Source: Leptospira meyeri
Lineage (GTDB): Bacteria; Spirochaetota; Leptospiria; Leptospirales; Leptospiraceae
Assembly: GCF_004368965.1 (NCBI RefSeq)
Contig: NZ_SORO01000002.1
Location: 1-64,000, forward strand
Length of the DNA: 64,000 nucleotides
Direction of reading: 5' to 3'
Shown here: piece by piece, positions 54,965 through 64,000 of the stretch
How positions within the stretch are numbered: the stretch's first letter is position 1
Layout: every line of letters begins with the position of its first letter
Translations under genes and position numbers: made by a program
Notes under the pieces: generated by a model
Databases searched by the model: none
The model's input: only the letters and a program-made list of their open reading frames with translations
Told to the model about the DNA's origin: nothing

Positions 54965-55243
54965 TTATTTTTTTACACAACCCATAATGCCAGCAAAACC
55001 TGGTGCATTTTTCAAACAGTTAGGATCAAATTTTCCTTCCATACACTGGTCGATCATTTTTTGTTTACCTTGTTGTAATCCTGCGAGAACTGGTGCTGCT
55101 GCTGGATTCTTTTTAGCTTCTTCTTCAATTTGAGTGAATGTGCTAGCGAGAGCAGACTCACACTCTTCTTGGGTATACACTTTGGATTTACAATTAGCCA
55201 AAAAAAGCCCGAGAGCGAGCACAAGGATGAGGGATTTTTTCAT
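54965..55243 (-). CDS. Small cysteine-containing lipoprotein
   Basis: The 92-residue protein has a signal peptide with lipobox LFLANC (cysteine at about 18) and a short mature helical domain with four further cysteines (EECES, DQCME, NCLKN, GCVKK) that could form two disulfides. The layout resembles small lipoproteins found repeatedly in Leptospira. Function unknown. It ends convergently with the small secreted protein gene and has its own terminator. Confidence 0.7.
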   Translation of the reverse strand: MKKSLILVLALGLFLANCKSKVYTQEECESALASTFTQIEEEAKKNPAAAPVLAGLQQGKQKMIDQCMEGKFDPNCLKNAPGFAGIMGCVKK

Positions 55244-55308
55244 GAAAAACTCCGATACATAGATTTCATGATAACTTCTTTTTTAGAAAGGGATTTGAAA
55301 ACAAAAAA

Positions 55309-55653
55309 ATGATCCACCACATTGCCATCGGAACACCGAACCCTTCCAATTTAGCAGAGTTTTACCTCCAAATTCCAGGAGCAAAGAAAGTACAGGAATT
55401 TTATTATGAAACTGGGTCAGTACGTTCCATATGGATCGATTTCGGTTCCATCATTTTGATGTTAGAAGAAGGAGAAAAAAAATCCCCCCGTGCACTTGTT
55501 TTCCAATGGGAGGAAACGAAAAGATCTGAATGGATTCAATTTTTAAACCAAGCCAAAATCCAGGACCAAACGGATTATACTGTATACTTTTTGGATCATG
55601 AATCAAATCTTTTAGGAGTAAGCAAATATCCAGAAAAACTCCTTCTAAATTAG
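55309..55653 (+). CDS. VOC-superfamily (glyoxalase-like) protein
   Basis: The 114-residue protein begins MIHHIAIGTPNPSNLAEFY and has the beta-alpha-beta-beta-beta repeat of the vicinal oxygen chelate fold, with SIWIDFGSIILMLEEGE in the first half and YTVYFLDHESNLLGVS in the second. The N-terminal histidine and the late glutamate or aspartate are the usual metal ligands. It may act as a glyoxalase, dioxygenase or resistance protein; the substrate is unknown. Confidence 0.75.
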   Translation: MIHHIAIGTPNPSNLAEFYLQIPGAKKVQEFYYETGSVRSIWIDFGSIILMLEEGEKKSPRALVFQWEETKRSEWIQFLNQAKIQDQTDYTVYFLDHESNLLGVSKYPEKLLLN

Positions 55654-55720
55654 AAATGTGTTGAGAAAAGAAATCAAAAACTTAAGGTAACATTCACTTA
55701 GGAAAGTAAACTGAGAGAGA

Positions 55721-57781
55721 ATGAGCATTAAACAAAAGTTAGCCTTAGGTTCATCCATCATTACCCTTTTTTCATTTGGTGTAATCCTTACATTAATCTC
55801 TTATGTCATATACAAAAATGCCAAAGTAGATGCTTTGGAAAATATATCAATCCTTGCAGATAAAATTTCTCTCGATGTCAGTGACTATCTCTCGGCACCT
55901 CTGGGTGAAGCATATTTACTAAAACAAATTCTGCAAGAATCAAACATTTTGGATCGAGAACGTGTTTTCAAAATTTTGAATGTGATGACCGCCTCAAACG
56001 AATCCATTCTTGGTACCTATGTTGTATTTGAGCCAAATGCATTTGATGGTAAAGATGCAAACTATCGAAATTTAAAAAACCATGATTTTTCAGGCCGAAT
56101 GATTCCCTATTCTGTGAAATCCAATGGGAAAATCATCATTGAACCTGTGGTTGGATTTGATCTTCCTGAATCCGACTTCTACCAGCTTCCCAAAAAGAAT
56201 CGGAAGGTAGAGCTCATTCCTCCCTTTGATTATAAAGTAGATGGCAAAGATGTAACGATGATCTCCCTTGTATATCCAGTGTTACGAAACCAAACCTTCT
56301 TAGGGATTGCAGGGGCTGACCTTTCTTTAGAAACCATTCGAACCTATCTTCAAAATTTAAAAATCCTAGAAGGCACTGTAAAAATCACTCTAGTGGCAAG
56401 CAATGGGTATGTGCTTTTTAATGGGCTCCATCCAGAAAAAAAAGAAACCGAATGGAAAGATTCAGAAGATGTTTATGTAAACCTTGCCATGTCTTCCAAA
56501 CAAAGACAAAGTTATTCTGACTCTGAATACTTTCATGTCAGTTTGCCCATCCAACTCGTTGAAAATACAGCGCCTTGGGCTTTGCGTGTTTCTTACCCTC
56601 AAGGAAAAATTACAAATGAAATCCAATTTATTTTTTGGATCGCTTTAGTATTAGGAATCACTGGAATTTTATTTTCTACTTTGGCTAATATCATTATCTT
56701 CCGTAAACTAGTTGATAGCCGACTACAAAATTTGATTGCTTACACAAAAGAGGCTGCCAGTGGAAACCTAACTAAAGAAATTAATGACAATCATAAAGAC
56801 GAAATCAGTCATTTAGTGGAAGCTGTGGGTTCGATGATTGAAAACATTCGACATATCTTAAGTGTGGCTCAAACTTCAGGTTCGGATCTAACGGAAACTT
56901 CCAGATTTATGGAAAACACCATCATTGAACTATCTGACTTGGCGCAAAGCCAGGCTGCATCTTCTGAAGAAGCAAGTGCCACAGTAGAAGAATTAAACGC
57001 CTCTTCGGAAACTATCAATACCAACGTAGAACAAGCAGTAAACAATTCCAAATCCATTCACAATTCACTACAGGCTATCCAAACGCTCGTACAAAATATC
57101 ACAATAGAAGTGGAATCATTTGGAGAAATTGCAGTCGCCGCAAATCAAAAAGCGGAAGAAGGACGGAATATGGCCGGCCTCACATCCAAAGCAATTGAAG
57201 AAATCCAAGAAAAATCTTTGGCTATCACGGAATTTTCCGATGTCATATCTAATATTTCCGAGAAGACAAGTTTACTTGCGTTAAATGCTGCAATTGAAGC
57301 GGCACGGGCTGGGGAATCAGGTAGAGGATTTGCAGTAGTAGCAGAAGAAATTTCAAAACTTGCCTCTCAGGCAGCAGAGTCGGTTTCACAAATCAATACT
57401 CTATCTGGTGAGGCATTGGATTCCATTCAAAACGGAGGGACCCAAGTCACAAACCTCATCGATTTGTTACGGGAAATCATAAAAGAAGTTTCTGTCATTT
57501 TCGAAAAAGCAAAGGATATTGTTCCTCTCATTCAAGACCAAAAATCCAGGACAGACCAAATTTATGCGGAAATAGAAGAGATTACCTCTCTTGTAGAATC
57601 CATCCAACAGTCCACGGAAGAACAGAAGAGAGCGACTTTTGAACTCTCGAATATGACCATCAATATTTCCAATGGTTCCCAAATTCTATCGGAACAATCG
57701 GAAACCATGTCAAACAACTCAATTCGCATGACAGGGATTAGTTCTAAATTGTCAGAAATTTTATTAAAATTTAACCTTTAA
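55721..57781 (+). CDS. Methyl-accepting chemotaxis protein with double-Cache sensor
   Basis: The 686-residue receptor has a membrane helix at about 10-32, a periplasmic dCache-type ligand domain (about 40-295, with the [17 protein letters not shown] and [19 protein letters not shown] segments), a second helix at about 303-327, HAMP (about 330-385) and a complete chemoreceptor signalling domain with tip [19 protein letters not shown]. dCache domains bind amino acids, amines or organic acids. It should guide swimming through the CheA pathway. No CheR/CheB docking pentapeptide is visible at the C-terminus. Single gene. Confidence 0.9.
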   Translation: MSIKQKLALGSSIITLFSFGVILTLISYVIYKNAKVDALENISILADKISLDVSDYLSAPLGEAYLLKQILQESNILDRERVFKILNVMTASNESILGTYVVFEPNAFDGKDANYRNLKNHDFSGRMIPYSVKSNGKIIIEPVVGFDLPESDFYQLPKKNRKVELIPPFDYKVDGKDVTMISLVYPVLRNQTFLGIAGADLSLETIRTYLQNLKILEGTVKITLVASNGYVLFNGLHPEKKETEWKDSEDVYVNLAMSSKQRQSYSDSEYFHVSLPIQLVENTAPWALRVSYPQGKITNEIQFIFWIALVLGITGILFSTLANIIIFRKLVDSRLQNLIAYTKEAASGNLTKEINDNHKDEISHLVEAVGSMIENIRHILSVAQTSGSDLTETSRFMENTIIELSDLAQSQAASSEEASATVEELNASSETINTNVEQAVNNSKSIHNSLQAIQTLVQNITIEVESFGEIAVAANQKAEEGRNMAGLTSKAIEEIQEKSLAITEFSDVISNISEKTSLLALNAAIEAARAGESGRGFAVVAEEISKLASQAAESVSQINTLSGEALDSIQNGGTQVTNLIDLLREIIKEVSVIFEKAKDIVPLIQDQKSRTDQIYAEIEEITSLVESIQQSTEEQKRATFELSNMTINISNGSQILSEQSETMSNNSIRMTGISSKLSEILLKFNL

Positions 57782-58083
57782 AGAAAAAGAAACAGGTAAA
57801 ATCTATAAGGGTTCAAAGGAATCTTTCCAAGCGACTGCGTTTTGCCCGAAGGAGACCACCCGTTCGGAACTTGGAAAGACTGTGTCTGGTCGGTTTTGCA
57901 ACAAAGCTAGAGGCGTTATTGCCCAGCCACCTCGCGAGTCAAAAATCTTTTGTTGTAACAACTACTTTCCAAAAAGACCACCTCCTTTGCTTATACCTTA
58001 GCTATGCCTTTTCTAGTACTATAAAGAAATAACGTCAAGAAAACATTTGATCAAAACTAAAAATAAAAGAAGATAGTGTAACT
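57782..58083. other. 302-base intergenic region with a structured, higher-GC element
   Basis: No supported gene. Bases 57822-57879 form a nested hairpin: outer arms TCTTTCCAAG (57822-57831) and CTTGGAAAGA (57870-57879) are perfect, inner arms CCGAA (57846-57850) and TTCGG (57863-57867) are perfect. The stretch 57820-57950 is richer in G+C than usual spacers here. The last part before the M61 peptidase gene is A/T-rich and presumably holds its promoter. It may be a small RNA, a leader or a dispersed repeat. Confidence 0.5.
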
Positions 58084-59862
58084 ATGGCAAAAGAAGAACC
58101 TGAAAAAACTTTGGACACTACCAACCAGTCTAACCCCTTTCAGTTGGACTTTGAAGTTTCCATTTTTGACCTCTTCAAACACTACTTTCAAGTTCGGCTC
58201 CGAGTGAATACAGACCAATCAGAAGTAATCTTTTGTTTGCCTAGTTGGACCCCAGGGTCTTATATGATTCGCGACTACGGGACTCATCTCCATAAGTTTG
58301 AAGCCAAGAATTCAAGAACAAATGAACCTATCCTTTGGGAGATGGTGGATCTCCATAGATGGAAATTAAAAAACCTCCCAGAAGAATTCGAAATCACATA
58401 CATCATCTATGCATTTGAAGACTTTACGGTAAGGACAAACTATTTAGAAACCGAATTTGGTTTCATCAACCCACCTGCTTTGTTTTTATACCCAGAAGGG
58501 AATTTAGAAAAATCTAGTTCCGTCCAGTTTCAAGTTTCAGAATTTTTCCCTTATGTTTATTCTAGTTTGACTCGTGATCTAGAAGACCCTTTTCGATTTC
58601 ACGCAGAAAATTTTGATGAATTGTTTGATTCGCCTTTTCACTTGAGTAAAAAAAATTCCGTATTTTTTACAGCAGGTACCACCAAACACGAATTATTGGT
58701 AGAGGGGGACGTCAGTTTCGATTTCAAAGCCAAATTAGCAAATGACCTAAAACGAATTACAGAAACACAAATTGAATGGATGATGGAAAGTCCAAATCCC
58801 TATTATCTTTTTGTATTAAACTTGAGTTTACCTGCTTATGGAGGTTTAGAACATAGAGCTTCCAGCATAAACTACTTCAATCCTGATCTTATCTCCGATG
58901 AAGAGGAGTATAAACGACTGCTTGAACTTTTGTCGCACGAATACTTTCATCTTTGGAATATCAAACGAATTCGGCCAATTGCCCTTGGCCCTTTTGATTA
59001 CCAAAAACCCAACCTCACTCGTGAATTGTGGATAGCCGAAGGATTCACCAGTTTTTATGATGTTTATTTTCTTTTCCATTCAGGATTTCTATCTAAGGAA
59101 GAATATATATCCAAACTCCAATCGGATATTTTCGCTTTGGAAGACAATGAAGCCGATTCTTGGATGAGTTTAGAGGAATCATCTTTCACAGCTTGGACAA
59201 AGTATTACAAAAGAAATGGAAATAGTCATAACATCACTGTCTCTTATTACACAAAAGGTGGTGTCCTTGCCTTATGTATGAATCTTTTTTTATTACAAGA
59301 ATCCAAAGAAAAGAAAACTATCCGCCATGTTTTCCATAAACTAAATGAAGTATTTGTCAAAACAAAACAGAGGGGTTTCACCAAACAAGAATTTTTTGAC
59401 ACTGTAAAAGATGTGACAGGGGTGGATTTAAAAACAGAATTTAATGAATATTTGGAGTTCCCAAAACCGATTCCAGTCGATCTGTATTTGGAAATCATTG
59501 GAATTAGAAGAATTCAGACGGATCTTACTGGAGAAACAGGATTCAAAATCAAAGAAAAAAATGGCAATTTATACATTCAGAAACTCCTCCATAAATCGGA
59601 TATGGATTCATTCGATCTTATGTTAGATGATGAAATCCTTGCCATCAACGGGAAACGAGCCACGCCAACCACTCTGCAAACCTTGGAAAAAAATCTAAGA
59701 CCTGGGGAAAAATTCCATATCATCCTTTCCCGGTCAGGAAAAATCAAAGAAACTATGATCACAGCATCGGGATATTACAAAACCAGAAAATTTGTGATCG
59801 CAGAAGATTGTACTGATGACAAAAAAGAACTAAGAGAATTTTTCTTAAGGAATATTGTTTAA
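58084..59862 (+). CDS. M61 family metallopeptidase with PDZ domain
   Basis: The 592-residue protein has a beta-rich N-terminal domain, the zinc-binding LLSHEYFHLWNIKRIRP (HExxH, about 280) with the third ligand in ELWIAEGFTSFYD about 40 residues later, and a C-terminal PDZ domain (about 475-570, ILAINGKRATPTTLQTLEKN). M61 enzymes are glycyl aminopeptidases or related peptidases. No signal peptide is visible, so it is probably cytoplasmic. Its stop codon abuts the corA start with no spacer, so the two are co-translated. Confidence 0.88.
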   Translation: MAKEEPEKTLDTTNQSNPFQLDFEVSIFDLFKHYFQVRLRVNTDQSEVIFCLPSWTPGSYMIRDYGTHLHKFEAKNSRTNEPILWEMVDLHRWKLKNLPEEFEITYIIYAFEDFTVRTNYLETEFGFINPPALFLYPEGNLEKSSSVQFQVSEFFPYVYSSLTRDLEDPFRFHAENFDELFDSPFHLSKKNSVFFTAGTTKHELLVEGDVSFDFKAKLANDLKRITETQIEWMMESPNPYYLFVLNLSLPAYGGLEHRASSINYFNPDLISDEEEYKRLLELLSHEYFHLWNIKRIRPIALGPFDYQKPNLTRELWIAEGFTSFYDVYFLFHSGFLSKEEYISKLQSDIFALEDNEADSWMSLEESSFTAWTKYYKRNGNSHNITVSYYTKGGVLALCMNLFLLQESKEKKTIRHVFHKLNEVFVKTKQRGFTKQEFFDTVKDVTGVDLKTEFNEYLEFPKPIPVDLYLEIIGIRRIQTDLTGETGFKIKEKNGNLYIQKLLHKSDMDSFDLMLDDEILAINGKRATPTTLQTLEKNLRPGEKFHIILSRSGKIKETMITASGYYKTRKFVIAEDCTDDKKELREFFLRNIV

Positions 59863-60822
59863 ATGCCCGCTCTTTTTAATTATATTTTAACTCCTTCCAG
59901 TAAAGAAGAAGTGCTTCTCGATAGACCTCTTCCTTTATCACATAGACATCCAAAACATTGGATTCATATTACGGCTGAAAATGAAGAAAAACTTATGTTT
60001 CTCTTTCAAAAACATGATATCCACCAACTGACCATTGAAGATATTCTAAATCCAACAAGCCGAATCAAACTGGAGATATTTCCCAATTATATATTTTTTG
60101 TATTTCGTGGATTCCATTTTGAAAGGAACCAACTCACCCAAAAGAATTTTAACTTTATTTTAACCCCAAACCAAATCATTTCGTTGACCCTTGATTATCG
60201 AGATAGCATCGGCGATATCATTGACCAATGGAAGGTGAATAATAAAATTTTAGCACGTGGGTATGAATTTGTCGTACACAAAATTTTAGATATCGAAACT
60301 GACCACACTTTGGCCATCACTCAAAAAATCGAAGAACGAATCGAACATTTTGAAGATCAAATTTTTGGTAATGCAAAATCACTAGATATCAGCAATGTGT
60401 ATAGTCTGAGAGCAAGTCTTCTTTCGATCAAAAAAGGAATGTTACAAAACAAAGAAGTACTAGAAGACCTAGAAAAAATCAAAAATAGTTTTTTTAGCGA
60501 TGAAGCCGATGCTTTTTTCCGAGATGTGAGAGATCACTCCTTGCGTATTTTGGAACTTGTAGATAGTAATATTGAATCGATTTCCTCTGCACTCGAAGCA
60601 CATATTGCCATTTCCACTCGCAAAACCAATGAAATCATGAAGATACTTACGATCATGACTGCCATTATGTTACCGATGTCTTTAGTGGCAGGTATCTATG
60701 GAATGAATTTCCGACATATACCCACTCTCGAATGGGAATATGGGTTTCTTGCAGCATTGGGTGCAATGGGGTTTTTAGGAATCTTAATGTTACTTTATTT
60801 TCGAATCAAACGTTGGTATTAA
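59863..60822 (+). CDS. corA: CorA-type magnesium/cobalt transporter
   Basis: The 319-residue protein has the CorA layout: a large N-terminal cytoplasmic domain with a long helical stretch (about 140-255) and two C-terminal membrane helices (about 262-282 and 295-315) joined by the GIYGMNFRHIPTLEW loop with the YGMNF signature. It carries Mg2+, and sometimes Co2+ or Ni2+, into the cell as a pentamer. The ATG directly follows the stop codon of the M61 peptidase gene. Confidence 0.92.
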   Translation: MPALFNYILTPSSKEEVLLDRPLPLSHRHPKHWIHITAENEEKLMFLFQKHDIHQLTIEDILNPTSRIKLEIFPNYIFFVFRGFHFERNQLTQKNFNFILTPNQIISLTLDYRDSIGDIIDQWKVNNKILARGYEFVVHKILDIETDHTLAITQKIEERIEHFEDQIFGNAKSLDISNVYSLRASLLSIKKGMLQNKEVLEDLEKIKNSFFSDEADAFFRDVRDHSLRILELVDSNIESISSALEAHIAISTRKTNEIMKILTIMTAIMLPMSLVAGIYGMNFRHIPTLEWEYGFLAALGAMGFLGILMLLYFRIKRWY

Positions 60823-60825
60823 TTT

Positions 60826-62646
60826 TCAAATGAGTCCACGAATTTGGACAAGGACTTCTGGATCTTCTGCCGGAGGTTCCAATTCACCTCTTGTCCATTG
60901 ATTGAATAAATCTTTTAAACGTTTGTTAAGCGAATCGAATTCTGGTGAGTTGGGAAAAAGAATGATCGAGTTTGATTTTACCGATTTACCCGTAGTAGAA
61001 ACAAAAGCAAAGTCAGGAATCATCTTCTCCAAAACTTCTGCGGAAAACGCAGGATAATTCGAACCCAACCAATCCACTGAAGGCAAACAATTTTTTTCAA
61101 AATATGCATCACTCAGTGCAGAAACTAAAGCCCGTTTGAGTTGTTGTTTTCGTTCTTTTTCAATTCGTTCTTCTCTTTCCCGAAGTTTCTTTTTATAGAA
61201 ATTTTCTCTGCGTTTTTGATACAAAAACTGACGATCCATCTGAGAATAAGTAAGAATTGATTTTGCTTTCGCATAACCAGAATTAACGATTGGAGACACT
61301 CCCAAAAAGTAAAAAAGTTTGTAGAACCAAGGAATGTATTTGAAATAAACAGATTGTAAATTTTTCCCGTATGTTTTTACAAAATCATCATCTTTAAATA
61401 GCGGTTTTAATTCTTTTTCGTTTAACTCAATGATCGCCTTTAGATATAAAATATGTTCGGTCGTAAACCGATAGTTTTGGAAAATCAGCTGATTGATGTC
61501 TTTGATATTATTTTGATTATTATTCACAAAAATGGCGATTTTTGCATCTTGGTCATGCCATTCCGCTGAGAGGACTTTGGGATTTTTTCTGAGTAGATCT
61601 ACGATAATGGTATCATGTTCGTTATCTTTTTCTAAATTAATGCGAAGTAATCTAGAATCAAAATCGAATTGGCTATCCAACATTTTCATATACACTTTGA
61701 GGAGTCTGTCTACTTCCCGCTTTTTTTCTATTTCAGCGTATTTAGCTGCCATCTCAGCAACTTTTCGTAAGTTGTGAACTAAAGGATAAAATCCGTTTTC
61801 TTTTAGAATTTCCTTAAAACCATACAACATTTCAATTTTTGATCGGATTAAATCAATTTCGTTGGGTTCTACATTTCCACTCACGGGCGTTGCAATATGG
61901 ATTCGATCAAAAGCCAATCTGATCTCTGTATCGAATGCTTTTGCCAAAGGTTCCACTTTGGTCATTAAATACTCATTTGCAATATGTAGAAAATTGGCTG
62001 CTTCGATTTCGGGAACTGAATAAAAACCCACATGAGGTAAAACGATGGTTTTTGGATCAGCTTCTAATTCGTCAATGATCAGCCCGCGAGAACGTTTCAA
62101 CATTTCAGCTGACGGTTGTAAGGGGAACTGCTTGGGTTCTAAAATCCGATCCAATTCATCACCAGACCCATCTTCTTCTTTATAGTCAATGTCTGCTAAT
62201 TTGTTTAAGACATTACGCCAAGTATCTTCTGTTAGGATACGTTTGGCTTGGATGTATTGGTATAAATGTTCCGTAGACCTTGCAATGAGTAATTTGTATG
62301 GTTCTTCTAAAGGCATCCCTCCGGGAAGGCCCACAAGAAAATTTACAAACCGCAATTCACCTAAATCGGCATCAAATTTGATTTCAAAAAGTTGTGTGGT
62401 AAGCCCATAGTCAATGAGTTGCCACATGGCGTCGAGTGCCGTCTCACGATCCATTTTTAGTTTTTCAAAATTGGAATCTGTGGGTCGAAATAAATGACCA
62501 GCTTCAATATTTTCTCTGGAACTCTGGATTTCTACTGTCTTCATAATAGACAGAGCTTCTTTTTGTAAGATGATCCCGGAAGACCTTCCTAAGGTTTCTT
62601 TCGTAGTCAGTTGTAAAAAATGATCGTGCGGAGGTGATATTCTCAT
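60826..62646 (-). CDS. Large cytoplasmic protein of unknown function
   Basis: The 606-residue protein has no signal peptide, membrane helix or recognised motif. It is mostly helical and strongly charged, with a Lys/Arg/Glu-rich coiled-coil-like segment (about 475-500) and a C-terminal globular part (about 505-606). I do not recognise a family. An internal ATG at 62544 gives a shorter product (572 residues). It ends 3 bases from the convergent corA gene and starts 7 bases after the stop of an SDR gene on the same strand, so the SDR pair and this gene may form one transcript. Confidence 0.65.
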   Translation of the reverse strand: MRISPPHDHFLQLTTKETLGRSSGIILQKEALSIMKTVEIQSSRENIEAGHLFRPTDSNFEKLKMDRETALDAMWQLIDYGLTTQLFEIKFDADLGELRFVNFLVGLPGGMPLEEPYKLLIARSTEHLYQYIQAKRILTEDTWRNVLNKLADIDYKEEDGSGDELDRILEPKQFPLQPSAEMLKRSRGLIIDELEADPKTIVLPHVGFYSVPEIEAANFLHIANEYLMTKVEPLAKAFDTEIRLAFDRIHIATPVSGNVEPNEIDLIRSKIEMLYGFKEILKENGFYPLVHNLRKVAEMAAKYAEIEKKREVDRLLKVYMKMLDSQFDFDSRLLRINLEKDNEHDTIIVDLLRKNPKVLSAEWHDQDAKIAIFVNNNQNNIKDINQLIFQNYRFTTEHILYLKAIIELNEKELKPLFKDDDFVKTYGKNLQSVYFKYIPWFYKLFYFLGVSPIVNSGYAKAKSILTYSQMDRQFLYQKRRENFYKKKLREREERIEKERKQQLKRALVSALSDAYFEKNCLPSVDWLGSNYPAFSAEVLEKMIPDFAFVSTTGKSVKSNSIILFPNSPEFDSLNKRLKDLFNQWTRGELEPPAEDPEVLVQIRGLI

Positions 62647-62653
62647 ATTTTTT

Positions 62654-63391
62654 CTAAATGGCTGTGAGTCCGCCGTCGACAGTCCAGTTGGATCCAGAAA
62701 TATAACCGGATTCTTTTTGAAGAAGGAAATTCACTATACGAGCAATTTCTGAAGGTTCTGCAATTCTCCTAACAGGTGTTTTATCAATAATTTTAGTTCG
62801 ATGATCGCTAACTTGGTCTTCTTGGATCCCCATATTTGTATCTACAAAACCTGGACTCAGTGCGTTGGCAGTGATTCCAAACTTCCCCCATTCGTCTGCA
62901 ATCGAACGGATAAATCCAACTAACCCATGTTTGGAGGAAGAGTAAGCAACAGAATTGGCCGAACCCACAATCGATAAGGAAGAGGCAATCGCAACAATCC
63001 TTCCGAAGTTTTGTTTTTGAAAGATTGGCAAGAGAAACTTGGATAAAAGAAATAAACTGCTCAAATTAATTCGGAAAATAGCCTCCCATTCCTCAATGGA
63101 GACATCGGTGATCGGGTGGTACGGTCCACCAAATCCTGCATTGTGCACGAGCCCATAAAGATCCCCCGCAAAAGAACTCTCTTCTATGATTTTTTTAAGA
63201 CTTCTTTCCACCACAAAAGGAGTTTCTGCTAAGTCCACTTCACGGTAAGTTTCTTGGAGGATGGGCGATTTTGGTCTGACCTTGTCCAGATTCCAGACAG
63301 AAAACCCCGCAAGGACAAGGGTACGAACGATTTCTCTTCCAATCCCTCCACTGCCACCGGTCACGAGTACAATCGATTCCTTAAATTCCAT
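62654..63391 (-). CDS. Short-chain dehydrogenase/reductase
   Basis: The 245-residue enzyme has the Rossmann motif VTGGSGGIGREI (about 10-21), NAGFGG, and the catalytic Ser-Tyr-Lys set (ASSLSIVGS and YSSSKHG, about 145-165), followed by the LSPGFVDTNM segment and an ISGSNWTVDGG end typical of 3-oxoacyl-ACP reductase-like SDRs. It uses NAD(P)H on an unknown substrate. It lies 5 bases from a second SDR gene upstream on the same strand. Confidence 0.87.
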   Translation of the reverse strand: MEFKESIVLVTGGSGGIGREIVRTLVLAGFSVWNLDKVRPKSPILQETYREVDLAETPFVVERSLKKIIEESSFAGDLYGLVHNAGFGGPYHPITDVSIEEWEAIFRINLSSLFLLSKFLLPIFQKQNFGRIVAIASSLSIVGSANSVAYSSSKHGLVGFIRSIADEWGKFGITANALSPGFVDTNMGIQEDQVSDHRTKIIDKTPVRRIAEPSEIARIVNFLLQKESGYISGSNWTVDGGLTAI

Positions 63392-63396
63392 GGGAA

Positions 63397-64000
63397 CTAT
63401 AAGATTCCTTTTCTTGGGGTAATGGATAAGTCATCTACAAAGACAGATTTAGGCAAGTGGGAAATACTCCACAAATACTCGGAAATGTCCGAAATCGAAA
63501 CCATATCATTCTTGTCAAACTGAGGTCTTGTGTCCCAAATCTCTGTGGCCACAGCCCCAAGGCTCACATGAACCACCTTCGTTCCAAATGGTTTCCATTC
63601 TTCCCGGAGGGCCCGTGCGGTACCAAGAACCGCATGTTTGGATGCACAATAGGCTACCGATTCAGGGAATCCTTGTTTTCCCGCAGTGGATCCTAAAAAT
63701 ACAAAGGTCGTAGTTTGAAACAAAGGCAAATGAGGAGCAAAAGCCTTCGCCAGCAAAATGAGTGAATGGACATTGAGTTGGAAATGTGAGGAAAGTTCCT
63801 CGGCTTGTAAATCAGCAATTGGTCCGAACACCCCATCCCCAAGAGCAAAATAGACAATAAGATCTTTTTTCTTTAAAGAGTCAGGATTTATTTGCGATCC
63901 ATATTTGGATACAAGCGATGTCTCAAACGTTTTTAAGTCTTTTGGATTTGTGGCATCAAAAACAAAAGTTCCATTTTCTTCTTTAGAGAAGGAACCCAGA
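63397..64000 (-). CDS. Short-chain dehydrogenase/reductase, 5' end beyond window
   Basis: The reading frame stays open from the stop at 63397 to the right edge of the window, so the gene is cut here; about 200 residues are visible. It shows a VFLGSTAGKQGF and YCASKHAVLG pair containing the SDR catalytic serine, tyrosine and lysine, and LSSHFQLNVHSLILLAKAF before it. The nucleotide-binding start is outside the window. A GTG inside the frame at 63831 would truncate the fold and is unlikely to be the start. It overlaps no gene and lies 5 bases upstream of the next SDR gene. Confidence 0.82.
   Translation of the reverse strand, partial: LGSFSKEENGTFVFDATNPKDLKTFETSLVSKYGSQINPDSLKKKDLIVYFALGDGVFGPIADLQAEELSSHFQLNVHSLILLAKAFAPHLPLFQTTTFVFLGSTAGKQGFPESVAYCASKHAVLGTARALREEWKPFGTKVVHVSLGAVATEIWDTRPQFDKNDMVSISDISEYLWSISHLPKSVFVDDLSITPRKGIL

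Noticed and set aside
57840..57867. B12-box-like AGGAGACC string in the structured spacer
   Set aside because: The rest of a cobalamin riboswitch is missing and the downstream gene is an M61 peptidase with no link to cobalamin.
1..64000. Mobile elements, CRISPR arrays, tRNA or rRNA genes
   Set aside because: Scanning the spacers and open frames gave no transposase, integrase, regularly spaced repeats or tRNA-like cloverleaf; nearly all sequence is occupied by ordinary chromosomal genes.

Overview
The window looks like chromosome from a Leptospira-type spirochaete, probably a free-living (saprophytic) species. Evidence: low to moderate G+C; lipoproteins with loose spirochaetal lipoboxes; an LruC-domain lipoprotein; a large signalling repertoire (three chemoreceptors, two SpoIIE-type phosphatases, a class III cyclase, a PAS histidine kinase, an ECF sigma/FecR pair); a menaquinone methyltransferase; and a plant/trypanosome-like phosphofructokinase. 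Genus is inferred from gene content; no rRNA or tRNA was found. No insertion sequence, prophage or CRISPR array was seen. Genes are tightly packed, and the only gene-free stretch over 300 bases is 57782-58083.

Layout. 1-7.4 kb: small lipoprotein, HAMP-type membrane protein, ECF sigma factor with FecR-like partner, soluble transhydrogenase (sthA), giant membrane cyclase. 7.4-15.3 kb: 1-Cys peroxiredoxin, OsmC, DUF547 protein, esterase, DNA polymerase IV, a response-regulator/SpoIIE phosphatase with its PAS histidine kinase, and an ExbB/ExbD pair. 15.3-22.2 kb: ubiE/menG, LruC-domain lipoprotein, then the most unusual block. That block holds an adenylation-carrier didomain protein, a convergent photoactive yellow protein (PYP) homologue with a small coiled-coil partner gene, and a divergent membrane chemoreceptor without a sensor domain, followed by a hot-dog thioesterase-like gene. 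22-33 kb: O-antigen ligase-like protein, rpmG plus a zinc-less DksA relative, a BASS transporter, aminotransferase, alr, hydrolases, argB, GAF-SpoIIE phosphatase and a coiled-coil protein. 33.3-39.4 kb: a Cus-type copper/silver efflux operon whose cusA is broken by one base. 39.4-49.8 kb: phosphofructokinase, outer-membrane protein, metF, and a methyl-cycle operon (ArsR-methyltransferase regulator, ahcY, ferredoxin, metH, small protein) headed by a perfect palindrome. 49.9-64 kb: two chemoreceptors, a barrel protein, DMT transporter, small secreted proteins, a structured intergenic element, M61 peptidase, corA, a 606-residue protein of unknown family and two short-chain dehydrogenases, the last running off the right edge.

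Working together. The PYP homologue keeps the counterparts of Tyr42, Glu46, Cys69 and Met100 of the Halorhodospira protein, so it could bind a p-coumaroyl chromophore. Its neighbours suggest a light-sensing chemotaxis module: a carrier-fused acyl-activating enzyme that could supply a thioester, a small coiled-coil protein, and a chemoreceptor lacking its own input domain. The methyl-cycle genes form a coherent unit: the regulator, removal of S-adenosylhomocysteine (ahcY), regeneration of methionine (metH), a possible electron donor (ferredoxin), and metF nearby supplying methyl-folate.
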